Part shown: piece by piece, positions 26,105-35,669 of the stretch
How positions within the stretch are numbered: the stretch's first letter is position 1
Layout of the letters: every line of letters starts with the position of its first letter
DNA from: Arthrobacter terricola
GTDB lineage: Bacteria; Actinomycetota; Actinomycetes; Actinomycetales; Micrococcaceae
Length of the DNA stretch: 64,000 bases
Reading direction: 5' to 3'
Assembly (NCBI RefSeq): GCF_004354015.1
Contig: NZ_SMRU01000003.1
Location: 124,001-188,000, forward strand
Made by a program: the position numbers and the translations under genes
Notes under the pieces: model-generated
The model's database searches: none
The model's input: the letters and a program-made list of their open reading frames with translations, nothing else
Told to the model about the DNA's origin: nothing

Positions 26105-26941
26105 ATGACGTTCACGATGGGTCCCGCACTGCTCTTCTGTCCCGCCGACCGCCCCGAACGGTACCAAAAGGCCGCCGAGCGTTCCGACGCCGTGATCCTG
26201 GACCTCGAGGACGCGGTGGCTCCCGACAGCAAGAAACGGGCCAGGGGAGCCATCCTTGCACAGCTCGGCTCGGGCGGCGAGACCGCGGAGCTCGATCCGA
26301 GCAGGACGATCGTCCGGGTCAACCCCGTGGGCACGGCGGAATTCGAGAAGGACCTGCACTGCCTCACGCACACCCCGTATCGCACGGTGATGCTCGCCAA
26401 GGCGGAGTCCCGCGAGCAATTGAAGGAACTCGAGGGCTACCACGTCATTGCGTTGTGCGAGACGGCCAAGGGGATCGTCAACGCGGTCGAGATCGCCCAG
26501 GCGCCCAACGTCGTCGGACTCATGTGGGGCGCCGAGGACCTGATCGCGTCCATGGGAGGGACCTCCAGCCGAAAGGACGACGGCGGCTACCGGGCGGTAG
26601 CGCTTCACTCCCGTTCCACCGTGCTGCTGGCGGCAAAGGCCGCCGGCAAGGAAGCAATCGACGCGGTCTATGTGGACATCCCGGACCTCGCAGGACTGGC
26701 CGTGGAATCCGCCGATGCCGTCGCCAGCGGATTCGGGGCCAAGGCCTGCATCCACCCCAACCAGGTTGCCGTGGTCCGCGAAGCCTATGCGCCGTCGGCG
26801 GACGTCGTCGCTGAAGCGCAGGAGTTGCTCGACGCTGCCGCCTCAGCGGGCACGGGAGTTTTCCAGCACAAAGGAAAAATGGTGGACGGTCCCATCCTCA
26901 AGCATGCCGAAGCGACGTTGCGCAGGGCCCGGCTCGCGTAA
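26105..26941 (+). CDS. CitE-like 3-hydroxyacyl-CoA lyase (HpcH/HpaI family)
   Basis: 278 aa from ATG 26105 (AGGGG 13 nt upstream; an earlier in-frame ATG at 26048 overlaps the MaoC gene). TIM-barrel lyase with FCPADRPERY, ILDLEDAV (Mg-binding acidic pair), VRVNPVGT, ALCETAKGIVNA, GAEDLIASMG and GFGAKACIHPNQV. The M. tuberculosis counterpart Rv2498c acts on (R)-HMG-CoA and related acids, which fits a leucine pathway lacking a DRE-TIM HMG-CoA lyase gene here. Last gene of the operon; 8 bp from a convergent gene. Confidence 0.88.
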   Translation: MTFTMGPALLFCPADRPERYQKAAERSDAVILDLEDAVAPDSKKRARGAILAQLGSGGETAELDPSRTIVRVNPVGTAEFEKDLHCLTHTPYRTVMLAKAESREQLKELEGYHVIALCETAKGIVNAVEIAQAPNVVGLMWGAEDLIASMGGTSSRKDDGGYRAVALHSRSTVLLAAKAAGKEAIDAVYVDIPDLAGLAVESADAVASGFGAKACIHPNQVAVVREAYAPSADVVAEAQELLDAAASAGTGVFQHKGKMVDGPILKHAEATLRRARLA

Positions 26942-26949
26942 AACCCAGC

Positions 26950-28407
26950 TCAGCTCCCATGCTGCCGCGACCGCGGCAGGGACAACGGCGGGATCACTTC
27001 GTACAGCTCCATCCGGATCCAGCGTTGGCCGGTTTCCCGGAACTCGGCCCGGGTTGCGAACCGGTACAGGAAGCTGCGGGCCCGTACCCACCTCGGCCGC
27101 CCGCCGTCGAACGGGTCAAGGCGCAACAAGCGCAAGGTGGGCTTGTCGGCGTCGAGCAGCTTGCCGAGGAACGCATAAAACCATTCCTCGTGCACCGTCC
27201 GCAGCGGCAGGAACCACATCAGCCAATCAAGCCGCAGGTGGTATGGCGCCCACTGGCGCGGCAAGCGCCGGACGTCGCCGGGCTTGCCTTTGAAGCCGTA
27301 CTCGAGCCACTCGGCTTCGTCGACCGGCGCGTCGGACCGGGTGCCTTCCACCACGATTTCCACCCGGTGCCGCGTCACGGTTCCAAAGGCACCGTACGTG
27401 TTGGCCAGTTGCCAGCGGTTGAAGCTCGCGTTCATGAGCTGCCCGCGCGAAACCAGGTTCCGGGCCGGCCAATAGCTGAGCACCAGCAGGAGGACCGTGA
27501 CGCAAAGAACGACGGCGAGCCACCAGGGCGGCGTCGTCGCTGCTCCGGCATGCGGTGCCGGGGTAAACGGCAGCACCGCGTGGATCACGGGGTCGTTCAC
27601 TGCAGCGAAAGCAAGCACGATGGCGGACCAGTTGAGCCACGCGAAGTTCCCGCTACCCACCAGCCAAAGTTGCGTGAAGACAACTATCCCGGCGGCAACG
27701 CTGGCAAGCGGCTGCGGGAAGAACAGGAAGAACGGCACCACCAGTTGGGCGAAGTGGTTTCCGAGCACTTCGACGCGGTGCAGCGGTTTCGGCAGCAAGT
27801 GCGCTTGCCGGCTCAAGGGTCCCGGCATCGGCTGCGTCTCGTGGTGGTAGTACAACGCGGTCAAATCACGCCATTCGCTGCCGCCATGGATCTTGATCAT
27901 GCCGGCGCCGAACTCCAGCCGGAACACGAGCCAAACCAGCAGGATCAGGATGGTCCTGGGCGGGGGAACCTGGTTCGAACCGAGGAATGCCACTGTGAAG
28001 CCCATTTCGAGCAGGAGCATCTCCCACCCGAACGCGTAGAAGGTCTGGCCGACGTTCACCACCGACATGTAGAGCAGCCACAGGGCCAGGAACGCGAGTG
28101 CGGGCAGCCACGGCGGTCCCAGCTGCGGCAGCCCGAGCACAAGGGCCAGGGAGATGAGTAAGCCGGTGGCGCACACGGAGCGCAGCAAAGTGTCCGAATA
28201 TGCCCAGCGGAAAAGGCTTGGCCTGCGTAGTTTCCGGTGGCCATCAACGTACCGCGGGACGGGGAGGAGCCCATGTTCGCCGAGGAGCGCGGGAAACTGG
28301 TTCAGCGTGGACAAAAACGCGATGAAGTAGAGTGCCGCTGTTCCGCGCTGGAGCACTTGCCGGGCGAATTCATAGTCCGGCGCCTCGAACCACGAGACCC
28401 ACTCCAC
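26950..28407 (-). CDS. Lipase maturation factor (LMF1)-family membrane protein
   Basis: 485 aa from GTG 28407. About seven to eight membrane helices, then a C-terminal soluble domain with YGAFGTVTRHRVEIVVEGT, EYGFKGKPGDVRRLPRQWAPYHLRLDWLMWF and the WFYAFLGKLLDADKPTLRLLRLDPF block, which define LMF1. The animal protein chaperones lipases in the ER; the bacterial role is unknown. HTTRP_DCT-like motif GMIKIHGGSEWRDLTAL is present. A -10-like TAGCGT sits exactly 6 nt before the GTG, so the mRNA is probably leaderless. Confidence 0.88.
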   Translation of the reverse strand: MEWVSWFEAPDYEFARQVLQRGTAALYFIAFLSTLNQFPALLGEHGLLPVPRYVDGHRKLRRPSLFRWAYSDTLLRSVCATGLLISLALVLGLPQLGPPWLPALAFLALWLLYMSVVNVGQTFYAFGWEMLLLEMGFTVAFLGSNQVPPPRTILILLVWLVFRLEFGAGMIKIHGGSEWRDLTALYYHHETQPMPGPLSRQAHLLPKPLHRVEVLGNHFAQLVVPFFLFFPQPLASVAAGIVVFTQLWLVGSGNFAWLNWSAIVLAFAAVNDPVIHAVLPFTPAPHAGAATTPPWWLAVVLCVTVLLLVLSYWPARNLVSRGQLMNASFNRWQLANTYGAFGTVTRHRVEIVVEGTRSDAPVDEAEWLEYGFKGKPGDVRRLPRQWAPYHLRLDWLMWFLPLRTVHEEWFYAFLGKLLDADKPTLRLLRLDPFDGGRPRWVRARSFLYRFATRAEFRETGQRWIRMELYEVIPPLSLPRSRQHGS

Positions 28408-28445
28408 AAATCAACGCTACGCCAGGGGTACGGGATACTTAAGCA
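28408..28445. promoter_or_regulatory. Divergent overlapping promoters, LMF1 / dxr
   Basis: The 38-bp gap holds a minus-strand -10 TAGCGT (complement of 28414-28419) ending 6 nt before the LMF1 GTG, and a plus-strand -10 GATACT (28434-28439) ending 6 nt before the dxr ATG. No ribosome-binding site for either. Both start codons would be at the +1 position. Confidence 0.5.
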
Positions 28446-29630
28446 ATGCAGCCGCGAAAAATCGTTCTCCTCGGGTCCACTGGTTCCATCGGCACGCAGG
28501 CAATCGACGTCGTCGACGCCGCACCCCATTTGTTCGAGGTTGTGGCACTCAGCGCGGGCGGCGGGAACCTTGACCTCATCGCTCAGCAGGCCGTCCACAC
28601 CAAGGCGCAGGCGGTCGGAATCGCCCGGGGAGATGCCCGCGAACTGCAGGAGCGGATCGATGCTGCCGCGTCCGCCGTCGGGATACGCAACTACAAGCCC
28701 GGCATCATGACCGGACCGGACGCCTCCACCCGGATTGCCGCCATCGAAGCCGATGTGGTCCTCAACGGCATCACCGGATCCATTGGTTTGGCACCGACCC
28801 TGGCGGCCTTGAATTCCGGAGCCGTCCTGGCCTTGGCCAACAAGGAATCCTTGATTGTCGGCGGCGCGCTGGTGAAGGCCGCGGCCGCACCCGGGCAAAT
28901 CGTGCCGGTGGATTCGGAGCACTCGGCCATTGCCCAATGCCTCCGGGCAGGCTCGGCCAACGAAGTTGAAAAGCTCATCCTGACGGCGTCCGGTGGCCCG
29001 TTCCGGGGACTCACCAAGGAACTGCTCCGGGACGTCACCCCGGCCGAGGCACTGGCCCACCCCACGTGGGACATGGGCCTCATGGTCACCACCAATTCGG
29101 CCAGCCTCGTCAACAAGGGACTCGAGGTGATCGAAGCCCACCTGCTGTTCGACGTCCCGCTCGACCGGATCGACGTCGTGGTCCATCCGCAATCGGTGGT
29201 GCATTCCATGGTCGAGTTCGTCGACGGCTCCATCATCGGCCAAGCTTCTCCACCGGACATGCGCCTCCCTATCGCCCTCGGACTGGGCTGGCCGGACCGC
29301 GTGCCCCGCGCCGCCAAGTCGTGCGATTGGAGCCAGGCCACCAGCTGGACATTCGAGCCCCTCGACTCGGTGGCGTTCCCCGCCGTCGAGCTCGCCAAGG
29401 ACGCCGCGAAGCAGGGGAGCACATACCCGGCGGTCTTCAACGCGGCCAACGAGGAAGCGGTGGAAGCCTTCCACGCCGGCAAGATCCGCTTCACGGACAT
29501 CGTGGACACCGTGGAGTCCGTCCTCAGCGAACATTCAGGATCCTTCGAGCTGACGGTGGACTCGGTGTTGGATGCTGAGAGTTGGGCACGAACACGCACC
29601 CATGATCGTTTAGCCAACAGCACCCTTTAG
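28446..29630 (+). CDS. dxr: 1-deoxy-D-xylulose 5-phosphate reductoisomerase
   Basis: First committed enzyme of the MEP isoprenoid pathway; NADPH-dependent, 394 aa. NADPH loop [15 protein letters not shown] at the N-terminus, [12 protein letters not shown], the metal-binding VDSEHSAI (Asp/Glu) and LTASGGPF, and [10 protein letters not shown]. Target of fosmidomycin. Followed by the intramembrane protease and ispG, the same order as Rv2870c-Rv2867c in M. tuberculosis. Confidence 0.97.
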   Translation: MQPRKIVLLGSTGSIGTQAIDVVDAAPHLFEVVALSAGGGNLDLIAQQAVHTKAQAVGIARGDARELQERIDAAASAVGIRNYKPGIMTGPDASTRIAAIEADVVLNGITGSIGLAPTLAALNSGAVLALANKESLIVGGALVKAAAAPGQIVPVDSEHSAIAQCLRAGSANEVEKLILTASGGPFRGLTKELLRDVTPAEALAHPTWDMGLMVTTNSASLVNKGLEVIEAHLLFDVPLDRIDVVVHPQSVVHSMVEFVDGSIIGQASPPDMRLPIALGLGWPDRVPRAAKSCDWSQATSWTFEPLDSVAFPAVELAKDAAKQGSTYPAVFNAANEEAVEAFHAGKIRFTDIVDTVESVLSEHSGSFELTVDSVLDAESWARTRTHDRLANSTL

Positions 29631-29647
29631 GAAGCAGTACTTAAGGC

Positions 29648-30979
29648 ATGAATCCCGCCATCCTGTTCATACTCGGAGTCGTCTTCGTCGCTATTGGCGT
29701 GGCGGTTTCCATCGCGCTCCACGAAGTCGGGCACCTCGTGCCGGCCAAGCTGTTCAAAGTGCGAGTCACGAAGTACATGATCGGTTTCGGCCCCACCATC
29801 TGGTCAAAGCGGAAGGGCGAAACCGAATACGGCTTCAAGGCCATTCCCTTGGGCGGCTACGTCGCCATGATCGGGATGTACCCGCCAAACAAGGAAGACG
29901 GCAGCGTTCGCCCTTCCAGCACCGGCATGTTCCAGACTTTGGCCTCAGAGGCCCGTTCGGCGGCGCACGAGGAAGTCGGTCCCGGCGACGAGAAACGGGT
30001 GTTCTACAAGCTCCCGGTCTGGAAAAAGGTCATCATCATGCTGGGCGGTCCAGCCATGAACTTCCTCATCGGCCTTGTGCTGACCGCCGTGCTGCTCATG
30101 GGATTCGGCGTGTCCAGCCCCACCACTACCATCGCGGACGTTTCCAAATGCCAGGTCAAACAAGGCGAAACGGTTGATCCCAACTCCGCGGCCTGCCAAC
30201 TGACTCCCGCTGCCCAGGCCAAATTGCAGCCCAACGACGTCATCACCGGTTTCGACGGCAAGACTGTGACCAGCTGGGCGGAACTGACCGGCTGGATCAG
30301 GGCTTCTGCGGGCAAAGCCGTGCAAATCACGGTGGAACGCGGCGGTCAGAGCGTCACTACCCAGGTGACGCCGGTCCTCTCGGCGCGTCCGGTCATCGGA
30401 GACAATGGCCAGCAGGCCAAGGGTCCGGACGGCAAACCGCTCTACGAGGAGGTCGGGTTCCTTGGCATCGGCGCCCAGACCGCCATGGTGCCGCAACCGG
30501 CGTCGAGCGTCCTTCCCATGGCCGGCGAGAACATCAAGCAAATCGCCGGCGTCGTCCTGAACCTGCCCGCCAGGGTGGTGGGCGTGGCCCAGGCCGCTTT
30601 CAGCTCGGAGCCTCGCGATCCCAATGGACCCATGAGCGTTGTGGGTGTCGGCCGCGCGGCCGGTGAAGTCGCCGCCATGCAGGACGTGCCGGTGCAATCG
30701 CGGCTGGCGGCCCTCATCGGGCTCATCGCAGGCTTGAACTTCGCCCTCGCCGTCTTCAACCTGATCCCTCTGCTCCCGCTCGACGGCGGTCACATCGCGG
30801 GTGCCCTCTACGAGGGAGCCCGGCGCCGGATCGCCAAGCTGTTCCGCAAACCGGACCCGGGAGCATTCGATATCGCCAAGCTCTTGCCGCTCACCTACGT
30901 GGTTGCCGGCCTCCTCATGGCAATGAGCGCGCTCCTCATTTATGCCGACATCGTCAAGCCCGTGAACCTCTTCGGCTGA
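29648..30979 (+). CDS. rseP: Site-2 intramembrane zinc metalloprotease (RseP/Rip1)
   Basis: 443 aa. Zinc motif HEVGH at residues 25-29 inside the first membrane helix; an LDGGH motif at about 378-382 supplies the third ligand. One PDZ domain lies between (about residues 185-265). Cleaves anti-sigma factors and other membrane proteins; in M. tuberculosis Rip1 is the equivalent gene in the same neighbourhood. An extra 40-residue insert after the first helix (YPPNKEDGSVRPSS...) is typical for actinobacteria. 17 bp after dxr. Confidence 0.95.
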   Translation: MNPAILFILGVVFVAIGVAVSIALHEVGHLVPAKLFKVRVTKYMIGFGPTIWSKRKGETEYGFKAIPLGGYVAMIGMYPPNKEDGSVRPSSTGMFQTLASEARSAAHEEVGPGDEKRVFYKLPVWKKVIIMLGGPAMNFLIGLVLTAVLLMGFGVSSPTTTIADVSKCQVKQGETVDPNSAACQLTPAAQAKLQPNDVITGFDGKTVTSWAELTGWIRASAGKAVQITVERGGQSVTTQVTPVLSARPVIGDNGQQAKGPDGKPLYEEVGFLGIGAQTAMVPQPASSVLPMAGENIKQIAGVVLNLPARVVGVAQAAFSSEPRDPNGPMSVVGVGRAAGEVAAMQDVPVQSRLAALIGLIAGLNFALAVFNLIPLLPLDGGHIAGALYEGARRRIAKLFRKPDPGAFDIAKLLPLTYVVAGLLMAMSALLIYADIVKPVNLFG

Positions 30980-31035
30980 TCCGGCCGCCTTCCGTCGCGG
31001 CACTCCGGTCCGCACCGGGGGGATAGGCTATCCAT

Positions 31036-31332
31036 ATGACTGTTTTCGCTGTTGAGTACGTGTACGACGCCGAATCCGCCGAAGTACGCGACGAACACCG
31101 CCCTGCCCACCGGGCTTGGCTCGCAGGCTTGGCCGAGCAGGGAACCTTACTCGCCAGCGGACCCTACGCCGATGGCGCTGGTGCGCTGTTGCTGGTCCGC
31201 GCCGCCGACGAGTCCGAGCTGAACGCGACGCTCAAGGAGGACCCCTTCGCCGCCGTGCAGGGAATCTCCGGAATCCGCACCTCGGCCTGGAACCCGATCA
31301 TCGGCGTACTCTCCGCTTACGCATCCGCGTAG
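31036..31332 (+). CDS. YciI-family protein
   Basis: 98 aa, dimeric ferredoxin-like (alpha/beta-barrel) fold of the YciI/YCII-related family; the conserved H/D pair is in DEHRPAHRAWLAGL and the loop LLASGPYAD is clear. Biochemical role unknown for most members. TAGGCT (31024-31029) lies 6 nt before the ATG, suggesting a leaderless start inside the cluster. Followed by a long perfect palindrome. Confidence 0.88.
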   Translation: MTVFAVEYVYDAESAEVRDEHRPAHRAWLAGLAEQGTLLASGPYADGAGALLLVRAADESELNATLKEDPFAAVQGISGIRTSAWNPIIGVLSAYASA

Positions 31333-31338
31333 CCTGAC

Positions 31339-31362
31339 TGGCCGGGGCCCGGGCCCCGGCCA
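31339..31362. terminator. 24-bp perfect G/C palindrome after yciI
   Basis: TGGCCGGGGCCC (31339-31350) followed directly by its reverse complement (31351-31362). Seven bases after the yciI stop and 33 bp before ispG. No U-run follows, so attenuation or mRNA 3'-end protection is as likely as termination. Confidence 0.5.
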
Positions 31363-31395
31363 CACGATTTACCCATTTCAATCCAAGGAGTCCAC

Positions 31396-32562
31396 GTGAC
31401 CTCGGTCAGCCTGGGAATGCCGTCAGCCCCTCCACCTGTTCTTGCGCCGCGCCGCAAAACCCGCCAGATCAAGGTGGGATCGGTCGGCGTCGGCTCGGAT
31501 TTCCCCATCAGCGTGCAATCGATGACCACCACTCCCACCACGGACATCAACGCCACGTTGCAGCAGATCGCCGAACTCACGGCCTCGGGCTGCGATATTG
31601 TGCGTGTCGCGTGCCCGTCCGCGGATGACGCCGAGGCGCTCCCGATCATCGCCCGCAAATCCCAGATCCCGGTGATTGCGGACATCCATTTCCAGCCGAA
31701 GTACGTGTTCGCCGCGATCGAGGCCGGTTGCGCCGCGGTACGGGTCAACCCCGGCAACATCCGCAAGTTCGACGACCAAGTCAAGGAAATCGCAGCCGCC
31801 GCCAAGGACCACGGCACGTCCATCCGGATCGGCATCAACGCCGGCTCCTTGGAACCGGGCATCCTGAAGAAATACGGCAAGGCCACTCCGGAGGCGCTCG
31901 TTGAATCCGCGGTGTGGGAAGCGTCCCTTTTCGAGGAGCACGGCTTCCACGACTTCAAGATCTCGGTCAAGCACAACGACCCCGTGGTGATGGTCGCCGC
32001 TTACGAAATGCTCGCCGAGAAGGGCGACTGGCCGCTGCATCTTGGCGTGACCGAGGCAGGACCGGCCTTCCAAGGCACTATCAAATCGGCCACGGCGTTC
32101 GGTGCCCTCTTGTCCAGGGGCATTGGAGACACCATCCGCGTTTCCCTCTCCGCGCCTCCGGTAGAGGAAATCAAGGTCGGTAACCAGATCCTGCAGTCGC
32201 TCAACCTGCGGCCGCGGAAGCTGGAAATCGTCTCGTGCCCTTCGTGTGGTCGCGCCCAAGTGGACGTCTACACCCTCGCGGAGCAAGTCACCGCCGGACT
32301 CGAAGGCATGGAAATTCCGTTGCGTGTCGCGGTCATGGGCTGCGTCGTCAACGGTCCGGGTGAGGCCCGCGAAGCGGACCTCGGAGTTGCCTCCGGAAAC
32401 GGGAAAGGCCAGATCTTCGTTAAAGGCGAAGTCATCAAGACTGTGCCTGAAAGCCAAATTGTTGAGACACTGATCGAAGAGGCCATGCGTATCGCTGAAG
32501 AGATGGGGGAGGCCGATGGCGAAGATGCTGTCAAGGGTAGCCCCGTGGTTAGCGTCTCGTAG
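31396..32562 (+). CDS. ispG: 4-hydroxy-3-methylbut-2-enyl-diphosphate synthase (flavodoxin)
   Basis: [4Fe-4S] enzyme of the MEP pathway, 388 aa from GTG 31396 (AAGGAG 6 nt upstream). TIM barrel with [11 protein letters not shown] and the reductase-like C-terminal domain holding three cluster cysteines, C281 and C284 (SCPSCGR) and C316 ([11 protein letters not shown]), plus the following glutamate. Works downstream of Dxr in the same pathway. Overlaps the GNAT gene by 47 bp. Confidence 0.97.
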   Translation: MTSVSLGMPSAPPPVLAPRRKTRQIKVGSVGVGSDFPISVQSMTTTPTTDINATLQQIAELTASGCDIVRVACPSADDAEALPIIARKSQIPVIADIHFQPKYVFAAIEAGCAAVRVNPGNIRKFDDQVKEIAAAAKDHGTSIRIGINAGSLEPGILKKYGKATPEALVESAVWEASLFEEHGFHDFKISVKHNDPVVMVAAYEMLAEKGDWPLHLGVTEAGPAFQGTIKSATAFGALLSRGIGDTIRVSLSAPPVEEIKVGNQILQSLNLRPRKLEIVSCPSCGRAQVDVYTLAEQVTAGLEGMEIPLRVAVMGCVVNGPGEAREADLGVASGNGKGQIFVKGEVIKTVPESQIVETLIEEAMRIAEEMGEADGEDAVKGSPVVSVS

Positions 32563-33418
32563 CAAAGACGAAACCGGCCCGGACGGCGTCGCCGTCCGGG
32601 TCCTCGGTGCTGCTGACACACCCGCCTTGCGGGCGCTTGCCATGGAAGACCCGGTTGCGAACGTCTTCATCCTGTCGCACCTTGATTCATCCGGTAGCGC
32701 CGCGCCGACCTCCGGCGGCGCGAGCGTTTTCGGAGTGTTCGACGGCGGCGCCCTCGTTGGCGCGTGCTGGGCCGGCGCCAACCTGGTTCCCGTTCAACTG
32801 GACCCGGAACTGACTTCGCTCGTTGCCGCGGCGGCGCACCGGGCAGGCAGGCGGTACGCCTCGATCTTCGGCCCCGCTGAGCCTGTCCTGGCTTTGCATT
32901 CCCATTTGGAACGGCTCGGCCACCTCGCCCATGAAGTCCGGGCCGAACAGCCACTCCTCGCTATTTCCGGTCAGCCAGCTGTCCAGGCCGACCCGCGGCT
33001 GGGCTTTGGCGACATCAAGGATTTCGACAGCATCCTGCCGGCTTGCGCGGCAATGTTCGAAGAAGAAGTCGGGTACTCGCCATTCCTTGGGAGCGAAGAC
33101 TTCTACAGCCGCCGGGTGGCCGGACTCATCCGTCAAGGCCACTCCCTGGTACACATCGATACCGGTGGCACTGTGATGTTCAAAGCCGAATTGGGTGCCG
33201 TGACGGAGCAAGTCACCCAAGTGCAGGGGGTCTGGATGAACCCGGCCTTCCGCGGCCGGGGGCTCAGCGCAGGGTACATGGCGGCCGTGGTGGTCCTCGC
33301 CCAGCAGTTCGCGCCCGTCACCAGCCTCTACGTCAACGAGTACAACACCAGGGCCCGCGCCACCTACGAGCGCGTCGGTTTCAAGCGGCTGGGAACTTTT
33401 GCGACTGTCTTGTACTGA
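32516..33418 (+). CDS. GNAT acetyltransferase with N-terminal DUF4081 domain
   Basis: 300 aa, the actinobacterial DUF4081-GNAT fusion that follows ispG (Rv2867c in M. tuberculosis). N-terminal half [23 protein letters not shown]-terminal GNAT domain with acetyl-CoA loop [17 protein letters not shown] and the [20 protein letters not shown] terminus. Substrate unknown. Its start lies inside ispG, so translation is probably coupled; alternative later starts cannot be excluded. Confidence 0.88.
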   Translation: MAKMLSRVAPWLASRSKDETGPDGVAVRVLGAADTPALRALAMEDPVANVFILSHLDSSGSAAPTSGGASVFGVFDGGALVGACWAGANLVPVQLDPELTSLVAAAAHRAGRRYASIFGPAEPVLALHSHLERLGHLAHEVRAEQPLLAISGQPAVQADPRLGFGDIKDFDSILPACAAMFEEEVGYSPFLGSEDFYSRRVAGLIRQGHSLVHIDTGGTVMFKAELGAVTEQVTQVQGVWMNPAFRGRGLSAGYMAAVVVLAQQFAPVTSLYVNEYNTRARATYERVGFKRLGTFATVLY

Positions 33419-33530
33419 TCCCTGTGTTGTTATGCCCCCTGCGCGCCGATTTCCATGGACCGTGGGCGTTCGCTAGTGTGCTTGTAGCCAGCGACGACGC
33501 TGGATAAATGGGGCAATATTTGGGGGAACA

Positions 33531-34283
33531 GTGAATCGATCGATCCTTGGCATCATCGGCATCTCGGCGGTGCTGGCCACCGGCGTAACGGCCTGCGGTG
33601 CGTCAGGAAATTCCACGGCTGCCGGGGCGTCAGAAAGTGCGGCACCGATCGTCTTGTCCCAGACGCCAACGCCAACGCCGACACCCACGCAGGCGAAGAA
33701 GTACACGAGCGATGAGCTTGCGGGGCTGCTGGGTCAGCTCCACGACTCCAAGGGCGCCAAGCTCTCCGTGCTGTCCAGCGCGGACCTTTCGGGCACAGTG
33801 GACCAGACGAAGTCGATCTTGTCGTCGATCGCGGTCGAACCGGCGGAGTGCGGGGCGATGGCGGCAGCCGGTATGGCCCAGTCGGTTGCGGGAGCGTCAA
33901 TGGCCCTCGGTACGAGCACGGATACGGCTTCGGGCACCGCCACAACTATTTCGTTGATGTCGGGGCTTGATGCGGGTTTCCTCCAGCAAAGTGTCGCCCA
34001 GACCACGCAGCTCGACCGGTGCGCAAGCATGTCGATGACCGTTTCAGGCGTACGGGTGGATGTCGCCATCAGCAAGGTGGATGGAGTGGGCTCCGTCCCC
34101 GACACTGTGGCGTACCGAACCGACACGACATTCCCGGGCGGGCGGAAGCAATCGGTCATCACCGCCCAAGCTGTCAAGGGTGCAGTCCGTATTTCGTCGA
34201 TCGCCACCGTAGGGTCTAGCGAGCAAGACGCCGTCTCCAGGGCCGGAGCATTGCTCGACCAAGCGGACGCGCTCGTCAAATAA
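33531..34283 (+). CDS. Putative secreted lipoprotein
   Basis: 250 aa from GTG 33531 (TTGGGGGAACA upstream). Signal peptide with lipobox-like VTAC (cysteine at residue 22), a TPTPTPTPT linker at about 45-53, then a mature domain with two further cysteines (near residues 107 and 164). No family recognised; the layout resembles actinobacterial PknH-like/DUF5642 lipoproteins. Has its own upstream region with a small perfect hairpin (CCAGCG-ACGA-CGCTGG, 33488-33503). Confidence 0.7.
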   Translation: MNRSILGIIGISAVLATGVTACGASGNSTAAGASESAAPIVLSQTPTPTPTPTQAKKYTSDELAGLLGQLHDSKGAKLSVLSSADLSGTVDQTKSILSSIAVEPAECGAMAAAGMAQSVAGASMALGTSTDTASGTATTISLMSGLDAGFLQQSVAQTTQLDRCASMSMTVSGVRVDVAISKVDGVGSVPDTVAYRTDTTFPGGRKQSVITAQAVKGAVRISSIATVGSSEQDAVSRAGALLDQADALVK

Positions 34284-34308
34284 ACGCGGATGGCCCCCGG
34301 GGAAGGCG

Positions 34309-34917
34309 CTACGTGAGCTCGCCTGTGAGGTAGTGCTGGACGTTGGGGGCCACAAGGCGCACCACGTCATCCTGGGATGCCGACGCGAGCGGATCCAAGC
34401 GGACCACGTACCGCATCAGCATGAGCCCCACAATTTGCGTGGCCACGAGGCTTGCGCGCATCCTTTTTTCCTCAGGAGTTCCCGGGAGCCCGGCTGTGAT
34501 CCTGGAGAGGATGGCGTGGGTAAGCATTTCGCGCATCAATGCTGTCTTGGCCTTCGAGCCGAGGGTTCCCCTGACGAACGCCACGAGTCCGTGTTGCGCC
34601 GGGCCTTCCCACAGGCGCAGGACCGCCCTGACGATCGCTTCGGCGCGCTGGCCGGGGTCCACCGATTCGACACCGGAAAGCACTTCGGCCGGGTTGGCCG
34701 GGAGCTCCACGCTCAAGGCGAAGAGCTCGTCCTTGCCATCGAAAAAGTGGTGGACCATTGCCGGGTCCACTTCGGCTTCACGGGCCACTTGCCGCAGGCT
34801 TGTGCCCTCGAACCCGTGTTCGGCGAAAAGCCGTCGCGCCGTCGCCAGGATCCGTTCGCGCGAATCGCTTCCCCCGCTGCGGCGTCCCCGCCGCCCTGGA
34901 GGCACGGCGCCGCTCAC
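34309..34917 (-). CDS. TetR-family repressor of the adjacent ABC exporter
   Basis: 202 aa from GTG 34917, overlapping the permease stop by GTGA. Helix-turn-helix at about residues 20-60 (LFAEHGFEGTSLRQVAREAEVDPAMVHHFFDGKDELF); C-terminal TetR_C domain with LLMRYVVRLDPLAS. Last gene of the ATPase-permease-TetR unit. The 26-bp palindrome on the promoter of that unit is the obvious operator, giving negative autoregulation. Inducer unknown. Confidence 0.9.
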   Translation of the reverse strand: MSGAVPPGRRGRRSGGSDSRERILATARRLFAEHGFEGTSLRQVAREAEVDPAMVHHFFDGKDELFALSVELPANPAEVLSGVESVDPGQRAEAIVRAVLRLWEGPAQHGLVAFVRGTLGSKAKTALMREMLTHAILSRITAGLPGTPEEKRMRASLVATQIVGLMLMRYVVRLDPLASASQDDVVRLVAPNVQHYLTGELT

Positions 34918-35669
34918 GAGGTCCGCCGTCGGAGGGTAAACGAGGCCAGGACCAGAACCGCCACCACGATCCCCGCCATGGTCACCGCGTCTTGCCACAT
35001 CGCTTGGGTAGCGTCGGTGTTCCCGGCGATTTGCTGGAGCGCGTCCACCGAATATGTCAGCGGCAGGACATTGGAGATGCTCTCCAGGAAGCCATTCATG
35101 TGTTCCCTGGCAACGAAGAGGCCGCACAACAGGATCTGCGGCACCACGACCACCGGCATGAACTGCACCGCCTGGAATTCGGTCCGCGCGAATGCCGAAC
35201 ACAGCAAGCCCAGTGCGACTCCCAGCACGGCATTGATGACGGCGATCATCACGACGTAGCCCGGGCCTCCCTTGATGTCCAGGTTGAAGATCCAGTAGGC
35301 CACCGCCGTCGCGACCAAGGATTGGAGGGCAGCCATGAGGGAGAAAGCTATCGCGTAGCCGAACAGCAGGTCGGCCTTGTGGATGGGTGTGGTCAGGAGC
35401 CGTTCCAGTGTCCCGGTGGTCCTTTCGCGCAGCATGGTGATTGACGTGACGAGGAACATCACCACAAAGGGGAAGATGGCCAGCATCATGAGTCCCACAC
35501 GGTCGAATGTCCGCGGGAATCCAGGCGGCAAGGTCTCGTTCTCGAAAAGGTAATACACGGCGGCGAGCAGGAGAGCCGGGACCACCAGGATCAACGCGAC
35601 GCTTCGGTGGTCGTGCCGCAGTTGCTCCAGTACCCGCCTTGCAGTGGCAAACATCATTCGCGGATTCAC
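34914..35669 (-). CDS. ABC-2 type exporter permease
   Basis: 251 aa, GTG 35669 overlapping the ATPase stop. Six membrane helices and the ABC-2 signature region MLRERTTGTLERLLTTPIHKADLLFGYA. NVLPLTYSVDALQQI near the C-terminus is also typical of drug-type ABC-2 permeases. Likely exports a hydrophobic drug or lipid with the upstream ATPase. Confidence 0.93.
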   Translation of the reverse strand: MNPRMMFATARRVLEQLRHDHRSVALILVVPALLLAAVYYLFENETLPPGFPRTFDRVGLMMLAIFPFVVMFLVTSITMLRERTTGTLERLLTTPIHKADLLFGYAIAFSLMAALQSLVATAVAYWIFNLDIKGGPGYVVMIAVINAVLGVALGLLCSAFARTEFQAVQFMPVVVVPQILLCGLFVAREHMNGFLESISNVLPLTYSVDALQQIAGNTDATQAMWQDAVTMAGIVVAVLVLASFTLRRRTS

